Program-made: the position numbers and the translations under genes
Part shown: positions 49,084 to 60,428 of the stretch, piece after piece
Position numbering within the stretch: position 1 is the stretch's first letter
Layout of the letters: each line of letters begins with the position of its first letter
Source of the DNA: Cyclaneusma minus
Taxonomy: Eukaryota; Ascomycota; Leotiomycetes; Marthamycetales; Marthamycetaceae
Direction: 5' to 3'
DNA: 64,000 nucleotides
NCBI GenBank assembly: GCA_037179335.1
Contig: JAKZHN010000006.1
Location: forward strand, 124,001 to 188,000
The notes under the pieces: generated by a model
What the model saw: the letters and a program-made list of their open reading frames with translations, nothing else
Told to the model about the DNA's origin: nothing
Databases searched by the model: none

Positions 49084-49620
49084 CCTACCCCCCGGCCCCC
49101 TCCAGCTCCTAAACCTTAAATTTCCCCTCTTGCCCCTTTTACCAGTTCAAGAAATCAACAGCAGCTGGTTCCATCGACAGCAGCCCCCTTACACATCAGC
49201 AGAGACACATCCGCATCGCGACATCCACCCACCTCGTCTTTCCAGCATCGAAAAATCGCATGATTCAAGTCCAAACATATGAGCCAAGCAGGTTCCTAAT
49301 GCCTAGCCTAGACCGGCATCCGATTGGAGCGCTCCATACAGCGTGCTTGTGTCTGTCCAGAACGTCACATCGCCTGCCCCAAAATGCCCCAAAATGCCCC
49401 AAAATTCATAATCTCGAAGATTCTGAAAAAGTGGGAGGCCTTGCTCTCCTTATATAGCCCCGCTTCCAAGCTTCCTCACCCAAGCTCCTCCAGCCTCTAG
49501 CATCGAGGTCTCGAGTTTCAGTAAGCAAGATGACGTTGACGAGCTCTACCCTTGGTTCACGAGCAGGGGGCATCCATGATCTCACATTCCACGGCCAAGC
49601 GCGTTCGAATCACGCATCAA
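49070..49620 (-). repeat. Promoter-like array resumes right of the island (2 units)
   Basis: Cores lie at 49074-49085 (ATTATATATACC) and 49448-49459 (CCTTATATAGCC), 374 bp apart. To the right of the first, AACAGCAGCTGG (from 49157) and CGACAGCAGCC (from 49175) match the block 2b paired element. To the right of the second, GTTGACGAGCTC near 49534 is a decayed version. A triple CCCCAAAATG decamer repeat lies at about 49376-49405. No array unit was seen further right, except a possible one at 61447. Confidence 0.7.
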
Positions 49621-50222
49621 GTCATAATAACGTGAGACCTCAAAACCCATCTCTCGTACTCAAATTTTCCATTCCAGTTCTACCCACCATCCCCTTCGCC
49701 CCTCCCCAGAATAGATCATTGCAAACGTAACTAAAAAAACTCCAACCGCTATGCCCTTTGCCCGCCCGCTCCCCTCAGAACACCAGGCTCCGGAAATAGA
49801 ATAGCGACCAGTCATGCGAATCATGGAGGACCCATAAGCGCCGTGCCGGACCGTCAGGAAAGTCAACGCCAGAATCGCCGAGCACAGAACCGAGGAATGT
49901 GATGTCTGGAACGCCCGGAGTGAGAGAAGGATGTAGTGAGGCGGCCCGTCTCATGAGCTCATGAACTCGTGCTAGGGTCGCGGATCTGCGGAAACAAATG
50001 GCCTAAGACATAGTCGTCAAAATGGCCAATGCAGGTCTGCGAAGACGGGACGAGATACCGTTGAGAAAAAGATCGGATAATGGGTTTCGTGAAGGAACAT
50101 AGAAAGCGAGGAGCGTGTGTGGTCGATATGATATTTAGTCGAGGTCGTGTGCAGGCCAGCGCTTCATGTCGTGACGAGTCCACGATCGCGCCAAGGTCTA
50201 GCCCTTCTCAAAGTTCGACCGG
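49621..50222. other. Spacer 3' of the FCP1 gene
   Basis: This is probably the FCP1 3' untranslated region and flank. Only short ORFs without recognisable features were seen. Confidence 0.4.
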
Positions 50223-53076
50223 TCAAGACTCACCCCCTTCGCCACCCTCCTCCTCAAACGCCTTCTCCATCTCCTTCTCAAAATCATCATCCCAGTCCGC
50301 TTCCTCTTCCTCCCCATTGACATCACCACCCTCGCCCATCGCCTTCCCCTCCTCCTCACCCCCATCCTCACCCCCCGTCAGATTCGGCGTCGGCAGGCCC
50401 GACTCCGTATTACTCTGGCTATCCTTCAATCCCGTGCTCCGCTTCGACCTCGCTATCTTGCGTGCCGGGCGTTGATCATTGCCGCTTTCATCTTCATCTT
50501 CCGTGTCGCGGGAGCGCTTGCTTTTGTTTGTGCGGCTCGATGTAGAGCGTCGAGATGCTGTTCCAAGAATTAGTATACCAAACCAACGTCCTCCCCACAC
50601 ATCATCTATCATCTGTGATCCATGGAACTGATCGGACTGGGAAATTTGGGAAACACCAAAAAAAGAACTCACAATCAGTATCCTCCCCACTCTCGCCCTC
50701 CTCATCCTCACTCCCACTCGCCAAGAAATCCTCCAGCTCCCCATCCGCCTCACCCCAATCGAATGTCTTAAGGTCATCAATCGGGCTCGACGCTCCATTC
50801 AGATCCTCTGGCATCACATCATCCACATCCTCCACATCATCCCCCTCATCTCCGGAGATACTGGGCACTGTCGTATCATCCTCATCGTCTCCGTCGTCAT
50901 CATCCGATGGCGTCTCCTCATCCGGCGTGTCAAAAGTCCCACTCGTCCTCTCATCAGCCTGCACATCGAGCAGATATTTTGTCTCATCAGCCCGTTCCCA
51001 TCTCGACATCGAATCGAGCAGCCATTGTGCAGAAACGATTTTGATGTGTGGATAGCGGGTAGCTTGGCGTACTTTCTGCGTACGCGTGCGCGTTGTGGAG
51101 GCGACGACGTGCGTTACTTTGCTGGTGATGCGGGTTTCAATGCGCGCACCAAAGCTCATGGCTTGCTGGGAGATTTCGGCCCTGGTTTTGTTAGTGACGC
51201 GTTCCCGGAACGATTTTGGCAGTTTCTGGTACACTTCAGGCAGCCGGCCTTGAGCACAGAGACTTGCTAAATGAGGGGGAGTAGATTTGTCAAGAAGTAA
51301 TAGATATGAAAGATCTGATAGATACCTTAGCACATCGACACCTAGCGGGACGAGGCCGGAGAGCACGAGGATTGTGCCTTTGAGGGTTTTCGACCTGTGG
51401 ATCGTTAGAGGGAAAGGCCTTGATATGTGGTGATAGGTAAGGGACTGGACATACTTGATTCGTGGCATGACTTCGCCAATGTCTGGGACAATCTTCAAGT
51501 CCGCAGAGCCATCGGTGATAGAAAGTTTCTTCGTAGCGCCAGGTCGAAGCTGTGCAAGTCGTCCGCCTTGGGCACTAGTAAGTGTCCTGTCATACTCCTC
51601 ATAGAAAGCCTTGTGTAGCTTTGTGAGATGATTCTGCAGGTGCTTAAGCTCCTCATCGTCGTCTTTCAAGATGTTGTGTCGTTCGTGATTCGAGTTTTGT
51701 GTTTCTCCATCTGAGGTTGCTTCCTCGCTGTCGCCTGTGGCTTCGTCTGACGAGGAAGTACGATCTTCTTTGTCGAGCTGCTGTTGGAGTTGGAGCAGTG
51801 GCCGATCTTTCAGTTGCTTCTCCAGGAATTCTTCTTGTTCTGACTCTTGAAGTTTGCGTACTGTGGGATCGTCGCTGCCGGCCATGGATACCAATTCGTC
51901 CAAAGCGCTGACCTTGCCTCCGGAGGCGGGTGTAGTCTCAGGCTGCCCGTTCTCGCCATTTGGTTCGGCAGAATCGGGAGTTGTAGCAGTTGCTGGTACA
52001 GTAGGAGCTGTTTCCGGAGCCTTTGGCGCACTTACAGGAGGTTTCGCATCTTGCGCGATTTCTTCTCGCTTCGGTAAGAAACTAGAGTTGATATCGCCGA
52101 TGCCAACGAAGAAGTCGTAAGGGACAACCTTGATCAGGTTCGCTCTGTTCCTGGGCCAGACATCAGCACGATCGTCGATGATGACAACCATTTTCGTGTC
52201 GACGGGGAATAACCGCGAAAGTGTCTTCGCCGTCAAACTACCATTTTCATCACGACTGATAATCCGGTTTCCAAACAGCTCTCTTGTAGGATCGACAATT
52301 TTGGCGATTTCCGTGGCGTATGCTCGTGTTCCCATGGTGTAGACATGTAACTCGTACAGCTTGGCGACTATGGTCAAGAACTCCCTCAGGCCGGGTCGCA
52401 TCTTGATGTAATACCAACAGCCCGAAGCAGCTCCTCTCAGTCCTTCGTCGTTCAATGTAAAGGACGCCACCTCTTTGACCGCCTCATAGTTCGGATTGCT
52501 AGGATCACGTTGCCATTCTCCGATTGTAGGTTCGATGCAGGCATGAATAATGGTTTGATCCAAATCCACCACCAAACTGAGCTTCCTGGCTTTCAGCAAT
52601 CGCCTCTGCAGTTCTTGTTCTGCGGCATTGGCTTCGTTTTCGTCAACCTTCAGCATTGTTTGGTCGTGGATCATGTTGATTCGGGCGCGATCCGCATCGG
52701 CTCGATTGACAGCCCAGGTCACAGTCATCATGTCTTTTCCGCAGTTGGCGCACATGCCTCCAAACTGGACCGAGTGAGAGCATGATTCCTCGATCTCGGC
52801 GATCTTCATATCCTTCTCAATCACCTGACCCTCCCGAATCAACCACTTGGTCAGCGTTCCGTCCATGGTAGCGATCCAATCAACTTCAGTGATTTCCGTC
52901 ACCTTCCCCTCGTTGGGGTCGGCCGGATCGGGATCTTCCTGGACCACTATTACCCATTTGAAGGAGTAGGAGAAGACCGGCTGGCCCCGTGAAATCTCAT
53001 CGCCGACGCGCGTGGTGAGTTTGGTGACGGTCATGGGGTATTTCACCCGCGGGCCCAAGTTCAGGGATTTTTTCAT
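50223..53076 (-). CDS. fcp1: RNA polymerase II CTD phosphatase FCP1, four exons
   Basis: FCP1 removes phosphate from the RNA polymerase II C-terminal domain so the enzyme can be recycled. The proposed exons (minus strand) are 53076-51455, 51394-51326, 51181-50673 and 50557-50223, giving 844 residues. The N-terminal biotinyl/lipoyl-like region is followed by the FCP1-homology phosphatase domain with the catalytic DLDQT (171-175) and IDDRADVW. Then come a charged linker, a BRCT domain (TILVLSGLVPLGVDVL, then AMSFGARIETRITSKVTHVVA) and an acidic C-terminal tail (EEEEADWDDDFEKEMEKAF) like the TFIIF/polymerase-binding tail of other FCP1 proteins. Two introns (60 and 144 nt) contain no stop and preserve frame, but removing them restores continuous BRCT homology. 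The third (115 nt, GTGAGT donor) is obligatory. The start is the first ATG, MKKSLNLGPR. Confidence 0.93.
50558..50672 (-). other. Last intron of fcp1, 115 nt
   Basis: The donor is GTGAGT, with TACTAAT branch site and GAACAG acceptor. It joins phase 1 to the frame of the acidic tail; reading through it would end the protein before the tail. Confidence 0.85.
51182..51325 (-). other. Probable in-frame intron in fcp1, 144 nt
   Basis: The donor is GTATCT and the acceptor CCAG, with CACTAAC upstream as branch site. Removal joins VDVLR directly to AEISQQAMSFGA, as expected inside a BRCT domain. An alternative with a 59-nt intron and a micro-exon is possible but less simple. Confidence 0.65.
51395..51454 (-). 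other. In-frame intron in fcp1, 60 nt
   Basis: The donor GTATGT, a CTCTAAC branch-like site and acceptor CCACAG are visible on the minus strand. Its translation (VQSLTYHHISRPF) has no counterpart in FCP1 and sits between the linker and BRCT domain. Confidence 0.8.
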
Positions 53077-54524
53077 CTTATCGTCCTCCGTCGCGCCGTC
53101 GCGTGCTTCCGTTCATGTGTGGTGTGTTGGTAGAAAGCTGTGTGGACGGTTGTGGTTAGCAAGAAGTCTGCACGAGTGGGCGCAAGGGATGTCCTCGACT
53201 TTTGTGAAGAATGGAAGCTCAAAGATTTGGCGCGTGTGTTAGTTCAGGGCTGCTGCGAAGAAGAGTAGGCGACAGTTTGATACGTACAAAGTGCGAATGG
53301 CTCTCATTGAAGCTCTGGTGAAGATTGCGGTTCCCCTCGCGCATCTCCACAGCTGCGCGCGCGGCAGCTCTTTGAGGTTCGGCAGATGGAGCTACTCGAG
53401 GAGGAGTGTAGTTGAAGCTTCTAGTGGTATGAAAGCTCACAGAGAAGATCTTTTCTACTTGCGCAGCGAGAAAGCGGGGTGTGTGAAGCTATCGGAGGTT
53501 GTGAATAGCTCAACTTCGTGACTTTCAATGGTTCTGTAGCTGTGGATGCCTGAGGCAGTGGTCGTCGGTGGCTCTTTCCGCATTCAAAAGTCCATGGGTT
53601 GTGGCTGCCTTTAAATATCTGGCCGGTTGTGGCAGCCGAACACGTGCGCCCATTGGCTCAGTGCGCCCCACCGCCAAGTCCAGGCTGGCTCTTTGTTCGA
53701 CTGTGAATCTGTCATCGCTGAGGAAATCCGTAAACATCATCAGCCATTCGAACACGCTGCGAGCGGCAGTCGCCCAGATTACTATTTTAAAATTCGCAGA
53801 TGGCGATAAAATGTCTTCCTTAATTCCCTATGCATCTTCCCCCCCCCCCCTTTTTAACTAAAATGCCGCCTGAAATCATGCGTGCATGGCCTCGAGTGAG
53901 CTTGCGGGAGGGGTCGCCTGTCGCTGTCATGGATACTTGGAAACCACCACCACTTGAATAATCTGGAAAACTCCCAGTACTCGGATACACCATCCTTCAC
54001 TATAGATATCAGTTTACCTATGATGAACTGACACTATTCAGAACACTCGAGAGTTTTGTTCTGTGTTGTGCGCCGTCGACGAAAGAAACATGATGAAAGC
54101 ACGAAATTGAGCTCCTCATAAACACTCGAAATCTGAGGCTTTGCTCAGTACTCACCCAACTTGCAAGAACGAATTTATGCACTTCTCAACTGTTCCTTAA
54201 AAACAACCTGCATGTAGCTACAAAGTGTGGCCTTCGAATGCATGAGCAGGTCTCGATGAGAGGTGCATGCAGCTTCACACGTGGATTTGCACGCGAGGTT
54301 CATAGGATCAAAAAAACACTCATCCATCACACAACGTCGACGGTGGGGAGATCTTTCTGGTATCCTGGTGTAGTTGGCTGCTGTTCTTATCTCTTGGATG
54401 ATTGGATCTCTCCCCATCAGATGTTTTTTGCTCCATTTTCTCATACTCTCTCCACTTCCAAACACACCCCTTCCCAATTTCTCACCACGCATCCCCAAAC
54501 AATTATCGAAACCCAGCCATCAAA
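53077..54524. other. Intergenic region upstream of fcp1
   Basis: This 1.4-kb stretch should hold the fcp1 promoter and the promoter of the decayed gene to its right. A 12-C run lies at about 53840-53851. A CT- and CAA-rich leader at about 54440-54524 ends in CAAACATGAGC, a good fungal start context. No other gene was supported. Confidence 0.5.
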
Positions 54525-56212
54525 CATGAGCAACCGTCGAGGCTACCTTGACTTTGAACCAGTCAACAGCAGAGAGCATATGGCCTTGTAGACACGACAG
54601 TTGCAGTAAAGCCCTGGCGCTGAAGCCTCAGGAGCAAATTCCTGCTGATGCTATAGTGTTAGTATTCCGCGCTCAATCCGATAGGAGTATGTACGCTGAC
54701 AATATCCAGGGGCGCACTTGTAGCTCCACCCAGAAACTGCCTCGGAAGATAATCCACCCTCAAGGTCTACGCGACCTTACCAAAGCAGCAACCTGCATTG
54801 CTGCAACACCGTCTCCTTCTCGCCTCGCCTCGCAAGCGCTCGCTTCACTCAGCGGTCCTAGCCTTCTCAAGCTTTGGTAGGTCGCCCTGTCGCCCTATCA
54901 CTGGACCAGCCCTCCTCTGTCTCAACGACAACAACCCGAATCGCATTCTCTCAATTGTTCTGGTTTGTCAATCTCGAGAGCGTCCGCCAGGATATACAAT
55001 ACGGCCCTCTCCTTCTCGGTAACATCTACCCCATCGAGTCTACAAAGTCAGGTGACGTGAGCGCACTCTCTCTGCGACAGTCTGGATTCTCGCTGATTTG
55101 AACGTGTCTTCTAGCCCGTCGAGACGCTTAAGTCCAAGGAAGTGGCCAAGCCTCAGGTGGCATTACCTTCTATCGCCTCCCACCCTGCAGAGCCTGTTGC
55201 CGACGACAAGGCTAGGCAAACCGCCCGAACCCCAGCTGCTGTACCTTTTGTGATCACCATGCCCCGCAGTACCAGAACGAAGCCTACGACTACCCTGCCA
55301 ACCACCTGTCAGCTCGACATTGACCTACGGTGCACCATCTCTTGGACGGTCAACCTGCTCAAGTCCACAACACGCCGTGGTATCCCTCGCAGGCGGCTTC
55401 AGGCTTGCAGGTCGCACTCCCTGCGACTCCAAAGCTGTTGCTCCGAAGGACTCTCGGGCAGCAAGCCGAGAATGCGTCCATTCCCTATAGGCGAATCGGA
55501 AGCAGCACACCAAGCTCAAGATTCCACACACAATATACCGAAGCGCAATCCCGTGCCCGAGACCTTGGCACCGACAGTCTGTCAACCAACAACATCTACG
55601 AGTCTGTTATTACCCCGAGCTTTACCACCAAGCCCTGCGGATCTTCAACCAACTGAACATCTACAAGCTGACGTCTCAGCATAACTTCGGTTTCCCCACC
55701 ATGACCGATAATGGCATCTCAAAGATCCAGAGTCTGGAGATCACGTTATCGGAGGGAACGGTTGCTTCTACTATGGTTGTTGCTGGAATTCCTGCTCGCG
55801 CTGATCCAACGAGAGAGCGACAACCGCCGTTGCCGCCCAAAAAACACCCAAGCACGTCAAAACAAAGGCTTCTGATAACAAGACTACCAAGGGGAAAGCG
55901 TCGCATGATAGTTTCCTTAGGTTCCGACCCTGATCCCAACACCCCCGATCCCTTCCCCTACTCCAAACCCTACAATGACTATACCCCGATACCAAGATGC
56001 GCTCCACCAAGCCCGAAGACAACCCCAACTCCGGTCTCACTCACAATGTCGATGGCGCTGTCGACAACCTCTCACTCCCCGAGAGGACCACGCCTAATCT
56101 TGTCGTACAATATCTGAGAAGGTCAACCTGCTCCAAACTTGCATTCACCCTCTACACGCAAAACAACTTATACTTTTCGGCCATCGACGCCTTACGCAAG
56201 TTCAGCGACTAG
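54525..56212 (+). pseudogene. Decayed multi-exon gene, unknown product
   Basis: A normal-looking start (MSNRRGYLDFEPVNSREHMAL) hits a stop within 22 codons. Downstream, protein-like stretches appear in shifting frames. PLLLGNIYPIESTKSGD joins PVETLKSKEVAKPQVALPS across a plausible 58-nt intron (55057-55114; GTGAGC, CTGAT, CTAG). A second intron-like segment is 54662-54709. NIYESVITPSFTTKPCGSS is one base out of frame with LNIYKLTSQHNFGFPTM. Further on come PNTPDPFPYSKPYNDYTPI and, in a different frame, KPEDNPNSGLTHNVDG then FSAIDALRKFSD. The mix of intact splice signals and frame breaks suggests a former gene. No family was recognised. Confidence 0.55.
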
Positions 56213-56459
56213 GATATCGTTACCAAACGGTGCCCTGGTGGTCCTCATTGGTCTGTCCCACGCGCCACTCTGATGATCAATGTCGCCTTCAGTCCTCTCA
56301 ACTACACCATCAACTTATCGCCTTCTATCGTATGTATCTTCTCCTTGTAAAAGAGACAGACATGGAGGTACCGCTCCTTCGTTAGATCGTCTTGTGGTTT
56401 CTGTTTGAGATTCATGGTCACGAGTGTGAGGTTGCCAGCAGAAGCAGACGAGTGTAGGT

Positions 56460-56962
56460 AGTGGCAGAGTGGACAGTTCCACAGACTGGAAGTTTTGTGG
56501 AGGATTCGATGTTGGCGCTCGCTTGCTACCCTCGCTTGCTACCCTCGCTTGCTACCTTCGCCTCACAACAGTTTCCTCATGTGCCGACCTCAACGATCCC
56601 AATTGTCCCGATTTCATTCCTTATTCCAAGCCCTACAACGACTGGACCCATATACCACGACGCGCTATATCAAGCCAGAAGATAATCACAACGCCGGTCT
56701 CGTTCACGGTGGTGCTATCGGCAACCTCTCCCTCCCCGAGAGGATCAAAGCACGCAGGCCAACCTTCGCTTCAGTTGTTGAAGCCACCCACCAGGTATCC
56801 GCCGCACAGCTGATAATACCCAAGGTCATCCATGTCGCTCTAATTGCTTACTCCGCCTCCCAGCCGCTTTTTATCCCGCCTATTACATCCAAGAACGAAA
56901 AAATCACCTCAGACGTCGTCGAAATGTTCTCTGAAGTTCACACACGTCGCTCGCGGCATTGA
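56460..56962 (+). pseudogene. Second, diverged copy of part of the decayed gene
   Basis: 56592-56745 is a diverged duplicate of 55922-56095. DPNCPDFIPYSKPYNDWTHI corresponds to DPNTPDPFPYSKPYNDYTPI, and KPEDNHNAGLVHGGAIGNL to KPEDNPNSGLTHNVDGAVDNL. The two frames are again out of register with each other, as in the first copy. A 13-bp CTCGCTTGCTACC repeat (3 copies) lies at about 56519-56558; a related tract recurs at about 59388-59415. An open frame from 56495 runs to 56962 but mixes repeat and protein-like sequence. Confidence 0.5.
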
Positions 56963-57130
56963 GAAGAAAATGAAAAGACCTAGCAGGCACTATTATGGTG
57001 TAGGTGGTGGAGCCGAGACGCCGGGATCTGGCTTTTGGTTGGAAGATAATCTGAGGAAGAAGATGCCCAATTTGCGCGACGAGGTCCTCCTGGGCATGAG
57101 TCCACAAGATATAAATGGGCAGGTGGTTGT

Positions 57131-57355
57131 GTGGAAGGGTGGCACGTGTCTGCTTTTATGTCCATTGTATCGAATGTCAATGAGGTCTCTTCTAAAGCTT
57201 GGTCTGCCTCTCAGCCGCCTCTTGCACCGCCTGCTGTGACTGCAGCTCTTCTCCAACTGGCACACATCGTCTGCTCAATTGCAAAGATGTCAAACCAAGG
57301 TGCACCAGCTTCCGGTGGCAGGTGTCAAGCTGCTCCAGCTCCTCCTGCAGTTTAA
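57131..57355 (+). pseudogene. Repeat copy with SIV-NEV-SKAW-ASQPP coding remnant
   Basis: 57155-57240 is a direct repeat of 58070-58155. Both translate to MSIV.NVNEV.S.AW.ASQPPL-like sequence (SIVSNVNEVSSKAWSASQPP versus SIVPKVNEVASRAWPASQPP). The conserved frame suggests derivation from coding sequence, but no full gene was found. Confidence 0.4.
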
Positions 57356-57500
57356 GGTCCTTTAGCTTCTGGTGACTGGGGGTAAGCCGCTCCTGCTACC
57401 GCTCCCCGTCCTCGAAGGACAAATCCACGGGCGTGGAACAACGACCTCCATGTGGTCGCGATCAAGCATCATTCCATCGTCTTGAACCCGGCTCGGCATT

Positions 57501-57971
57501 TTAGAGAAACCGGCCCCAAACCCATAATCGCTCGTCAAACCATTCTCTCAGCTGCTGGGATCGTCTAGTTCCCGGCCGACTTGGAGACCGCGACGCTTGT
57601 GTAGCCCGCGGGTGCCACCTACGAAGCCTGTTGAATGGTTCCCTGAGGTGTCCTCTGCCGTTCCCATTGTACCCAGAGTCAAGAAGATAGCTCCGGCTAC
57701 CCAATCGACCGGCGACCAGGTGTCCCCCACTGAACCTACTGTATCCAAGGACGAAGAAATCGCTCCAATTCACAGGCCTTGCTTTTACACTAAATATGGT
57801 GACCACCGGGCGGGCCCTGGTAGGCGGGAGCATAGTATCCAGCAGCGTAGGGTTTAGGGGGCACACATGGCGGCTGAGACCCATGTTCATCATGTTCGTG
57901 GGGGCGTAATGGGAGTAGTAGTCAGGCATGCCATAGGGAGACGTGTTGCTGGGAGAAGTGATGTTTGACAT
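57501..57971 (-). pseudogene. Possible minus-strand coding remnant
   Basis: The open frame starts MSNITSPSNTSPYGMPDYY, and the next frame contains a P/G/Y-rich stretch (KPYAAGYYAPAYQGPPGG). This looks like low-complexity coding sequence broken by a frame change near 57850. On the plus strand the same interval carries the repeat-like VSSAVPIVPRVKKIAP and VSPTEPTVSKDEEIAP. Which strand was coding is not settled. Confidence 0.3.
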
Positions 57972-58263
57972 CGATTTCGACTCTATGTCCTAGGCATCTG
58001 CCTCTCTTCCCGCTTAACCGAAGAAAATGGAAGCTACTGCAGCTACCGAGCCGTCTCCTGAGCTGTCGCTCTTATGTCCATTGTACCGAAGGTCAATGAG
58101 GTCGCTTCAAGAGCTTGGCCTGCCTCCCAGCCACCTCTAACCCGCCGCTTGTCACTTCAGTCGTCGAATCCGTCTCCAGAGGTGTCCGCTGCTATAATTG
58201 CCGTATCGGAGGGTAACGAGGTAGCCCCTTCCCTTCAAATTCAATCCGCCTCTCACCGTAAAC

Positions 58264-58554
58264 ATGGCTCCCGCAATTGCTCCCAAGCCTACTCCCAAGC
58301 CTCGTGGTCGACCCAGGAATGACTGCTTGCCTCCCGTACAGCTTCGTCAAAGCGCTCGCGCGACAGAGGAGGTGACCTATTACCCCGATTCTGAGTCTCC
58401 AGAGCCGTCTGAAATCCCTGCGCTATCCAACGATGAGAATGGTTGCCATGATCCTAAGTTCGGCAACGTTCAAGAAAGAAAAGCCTACTTTGTGTGGGAC
58501 GACGAGGATGACGACCAGGAGTGGGGTAAAAATGGTGACTGGCGTGATTGAAAC
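58264..58554 (+). CDS. Small AT-hook protein, hypothetical
   Basis: The 95-residue ORF starts in a good context (AAACATGGC). Residues 9-18 (PTPKPRGRPR) contain an AT-hook core (PRGRPR), a minor-groove DNA-binding motif. An acidic, serine/proline-rich middle (YYPDSESPEPSEIP) and an acidic C terminus (WDDEDDDQEW) follow. It lies in a region of decayed coding sequence, so it may be an exon fragment. A GTAAAA donor-like site occurs near its end, but the phase does not join the open frame downstream. Confidence 0.45.
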
Positions 58555-58645
58555 GCACTTTACGGGGTCGGCCGGTCTCAGAGGCTTAGAAAAGAGCTTC
58601 ACACCCAAGCAATTATAATTTGCCGGTTGCTAATTTGGCCCGAAG

Positions 58646-58951
58646 ATCGGTGGCTATAAAAGTGGTCCTTTCGAGGGCCTTTTTACTATTGCACATCAGC
58701 AAGCCACCGTAGGACAGGTCTTTGCTTTTGAAGCGGTCCCAATACCAGACTCACAAGACGTTCCCCTCAAACCTAGATTTGGCGAAAGCCAAAATTTCGA
58801 CCCAGAGCTTCAAACCTGTGGAAGCGCGATCTTGGACAACGAAACCAACTCGAACAAGCTTGCAACGCTCGCCTCAAGCCAGGAACATATCTCAACTCCT
58901 GAGACTGAGATCCAAGTCGACACTCACGAGTGCTGCTTGCTTGTGCCATGA
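58646..58951 (+). pseudogene. Open coding-like tail without start codon
   Basis: After a CTAAT branch-like site and CGAAG acceptor-like sequence, a frame runs about 101 codons to a TGA (58949-58951). It includes GPFEGLFTIAHQQATVGQVF and acidic, serine-rich sequence (PETEIQVDTHE). It could be a 3' exon of the AT-hook ORF, but the phase does not match, so decay or an indel is suspected. Confidence 0.35.
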
Positions 58952-59327
58952 AAGGCGGGAGCTGGTCAGGGTAGGCATGAATGGTGCTGCCGGTCGCAAA
59001 AGATGCTTGGGAGTCCTGGGATCCACATACGCTTGATGAAATAGAGTGGGCTTTCGGCTCGGTCATAGTTGAGGCATGAACTGATTCCATGGCAGTTGAG
59101 GTGACAAGATGGCCCCGGACGGCCAAAGACGTACGCGCCCCTCGGGACAGACACGACCCCTCACAGTCCGAAACAAGTCTCGCTAGCTGGTGTGGCTCAA
59201 GGTCGTTCTCTCCTCTGTCGTCCGTGTGTATCCTCTACCGAACCCAATCTTGCTGTGAAAGCCGTACCGAAAAAGCCCTCACTCTGCCTGTAAACCTCCC
59301 AGGGCGAACATCAAGAACCCGCGGGAC

Positions 59328-59573
59328 ATGCCCGTTCCCAACAATCGTGATTCTGATGACGAGAATTTCAAACTACCGCCTTGCCCGTTTGCTACCCTCT
59401 CTTGCTACTCTCGCCTTCCTGGCAGGCGCTCGACCGCCGATAAATCATGTCTCTCACCTGCTGGAGATATCTCGGAGCAGCTCGACATCGTCAAGCATAT
59501 ACGGCTTGTGAGTGCCATATGCGAAGCCCAAGCGTTAGTAACCAAGTCACAGCTTGTCAATATTATCAAATAA
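59328..59573 (+). CDS. Short hypothetical ORF
   Basis: This 81-codon frame includes DISEQLDIVKHIRLVSAI and ends LVTKSQLVNIIK. It begins close to a C/T-rich repeat related to the one at 56519-56558. Codon pattern is not decisive and no family was recognised; it may be another remnant of the decayed region. Confidence 0.25.
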   Translation: MPVPNNRDSDDENFKLPPCPFATLSCYSRLPGRRSTADKSCLSPAGDISEQLDIVKHIRLVSAICEAQALVTKSQLVNIIK

Positions 59574-60000
59574 TTATAAGGCTAGACTGGCTAATGGAGC
59601 TGGGAGCGGAGCTAGAAACAAAGCTGACGATACTATAGTTAGCTGGGCCCCATTCACCAACCACTAGCTACTCCCCGGCTGGGATAGCAATATCGCCTTC
59701 CATGGTGCTCCGAACAAACACTTTACCTAGGCAGCCTATACACCAAAAATCAAGTGAAAGAGCTTCAGCTCGGTTTGGAAGCTCGTACACCAGTTCCTGA
59801 CTTTTTCTATCCTAAGCTATGAAGAAAGCCTGGGCGAGCAACCCTGCGACAAACAGTCCTGCGACAAAGGTGGCAAGGGATTGATTGGCTATGACCGAGA
59901 AGTACCGCTTGGGACAAGTGCGACAGCGTGTGCACGATGGCTTGCGTTCCAGGGCCAGGGAGGACGGGCCGCTACGTCTGTCGGCAAGTCGGGGATGGAG
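59574..60000. other. Spacer, no supported gene
   Basis: Only short overlapping ORFs were seen. No RNA gene or array motif was recognised. Confidence 0.4.
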
Positions 60001-60125
60001 ATTGGAGAGCAAAGGGGGACGGGCGAGGGGTTGCTCTTTTATGCTTGAGCTCAAGCAGGATTTTGGCGCCTTGCCGCTAGTGAGTTGCTAGCGTGTGGAG
60101 CAACTTCAGAACCTGGTGAATCTGC
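60001..60125. repeat. Direct repeat, copy 1
   Basis: This copy contains GGGACGGGCGAGGGG, then TTTTATGCTTGAGCTCA and CGCTAGTGAGTTGCTAGCG. It is repeated at 60429-60548. A short ORF shared by the two copies (LESK.GRA and FMLEL..DF.ALPLVSC) reflects this repeat and is not taken as a gene. Confidence 0.75.
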
Positions 60126-60428
60126 TTCTTTACCCATTTCACCTGCCACTCCAAATTCTCTAACAACGAAAGGAAGCGGATCCACGTCCTGCCGGCGCTA
60201 GGAAGCCAGGGCAATGTTCAGTCGTGCACGCTGCGAGAATACTAAGGGTAGTCCGTTGACGACTATGGAGTCTTGACTAGGCCTGTACGGACACTTTGCC
60301 TGTCGACAAACATCCTAGGGCAAACTCCCAGGGGGCAGGGCCGGGACTTCCCCTAATCACCAGCAATCTCCTCCTCCCACTCGCTGTCAAAGTTGTACCA
60401 TTCTTCGAACTCCTCCTCATCGGCTTGG

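Noticed and set aside
49600..49620. GTTCGAATC as a tRNA T-loop
   Set aside because: The flanking five-base arms do not pair and no other tRNA arms were found upstream.
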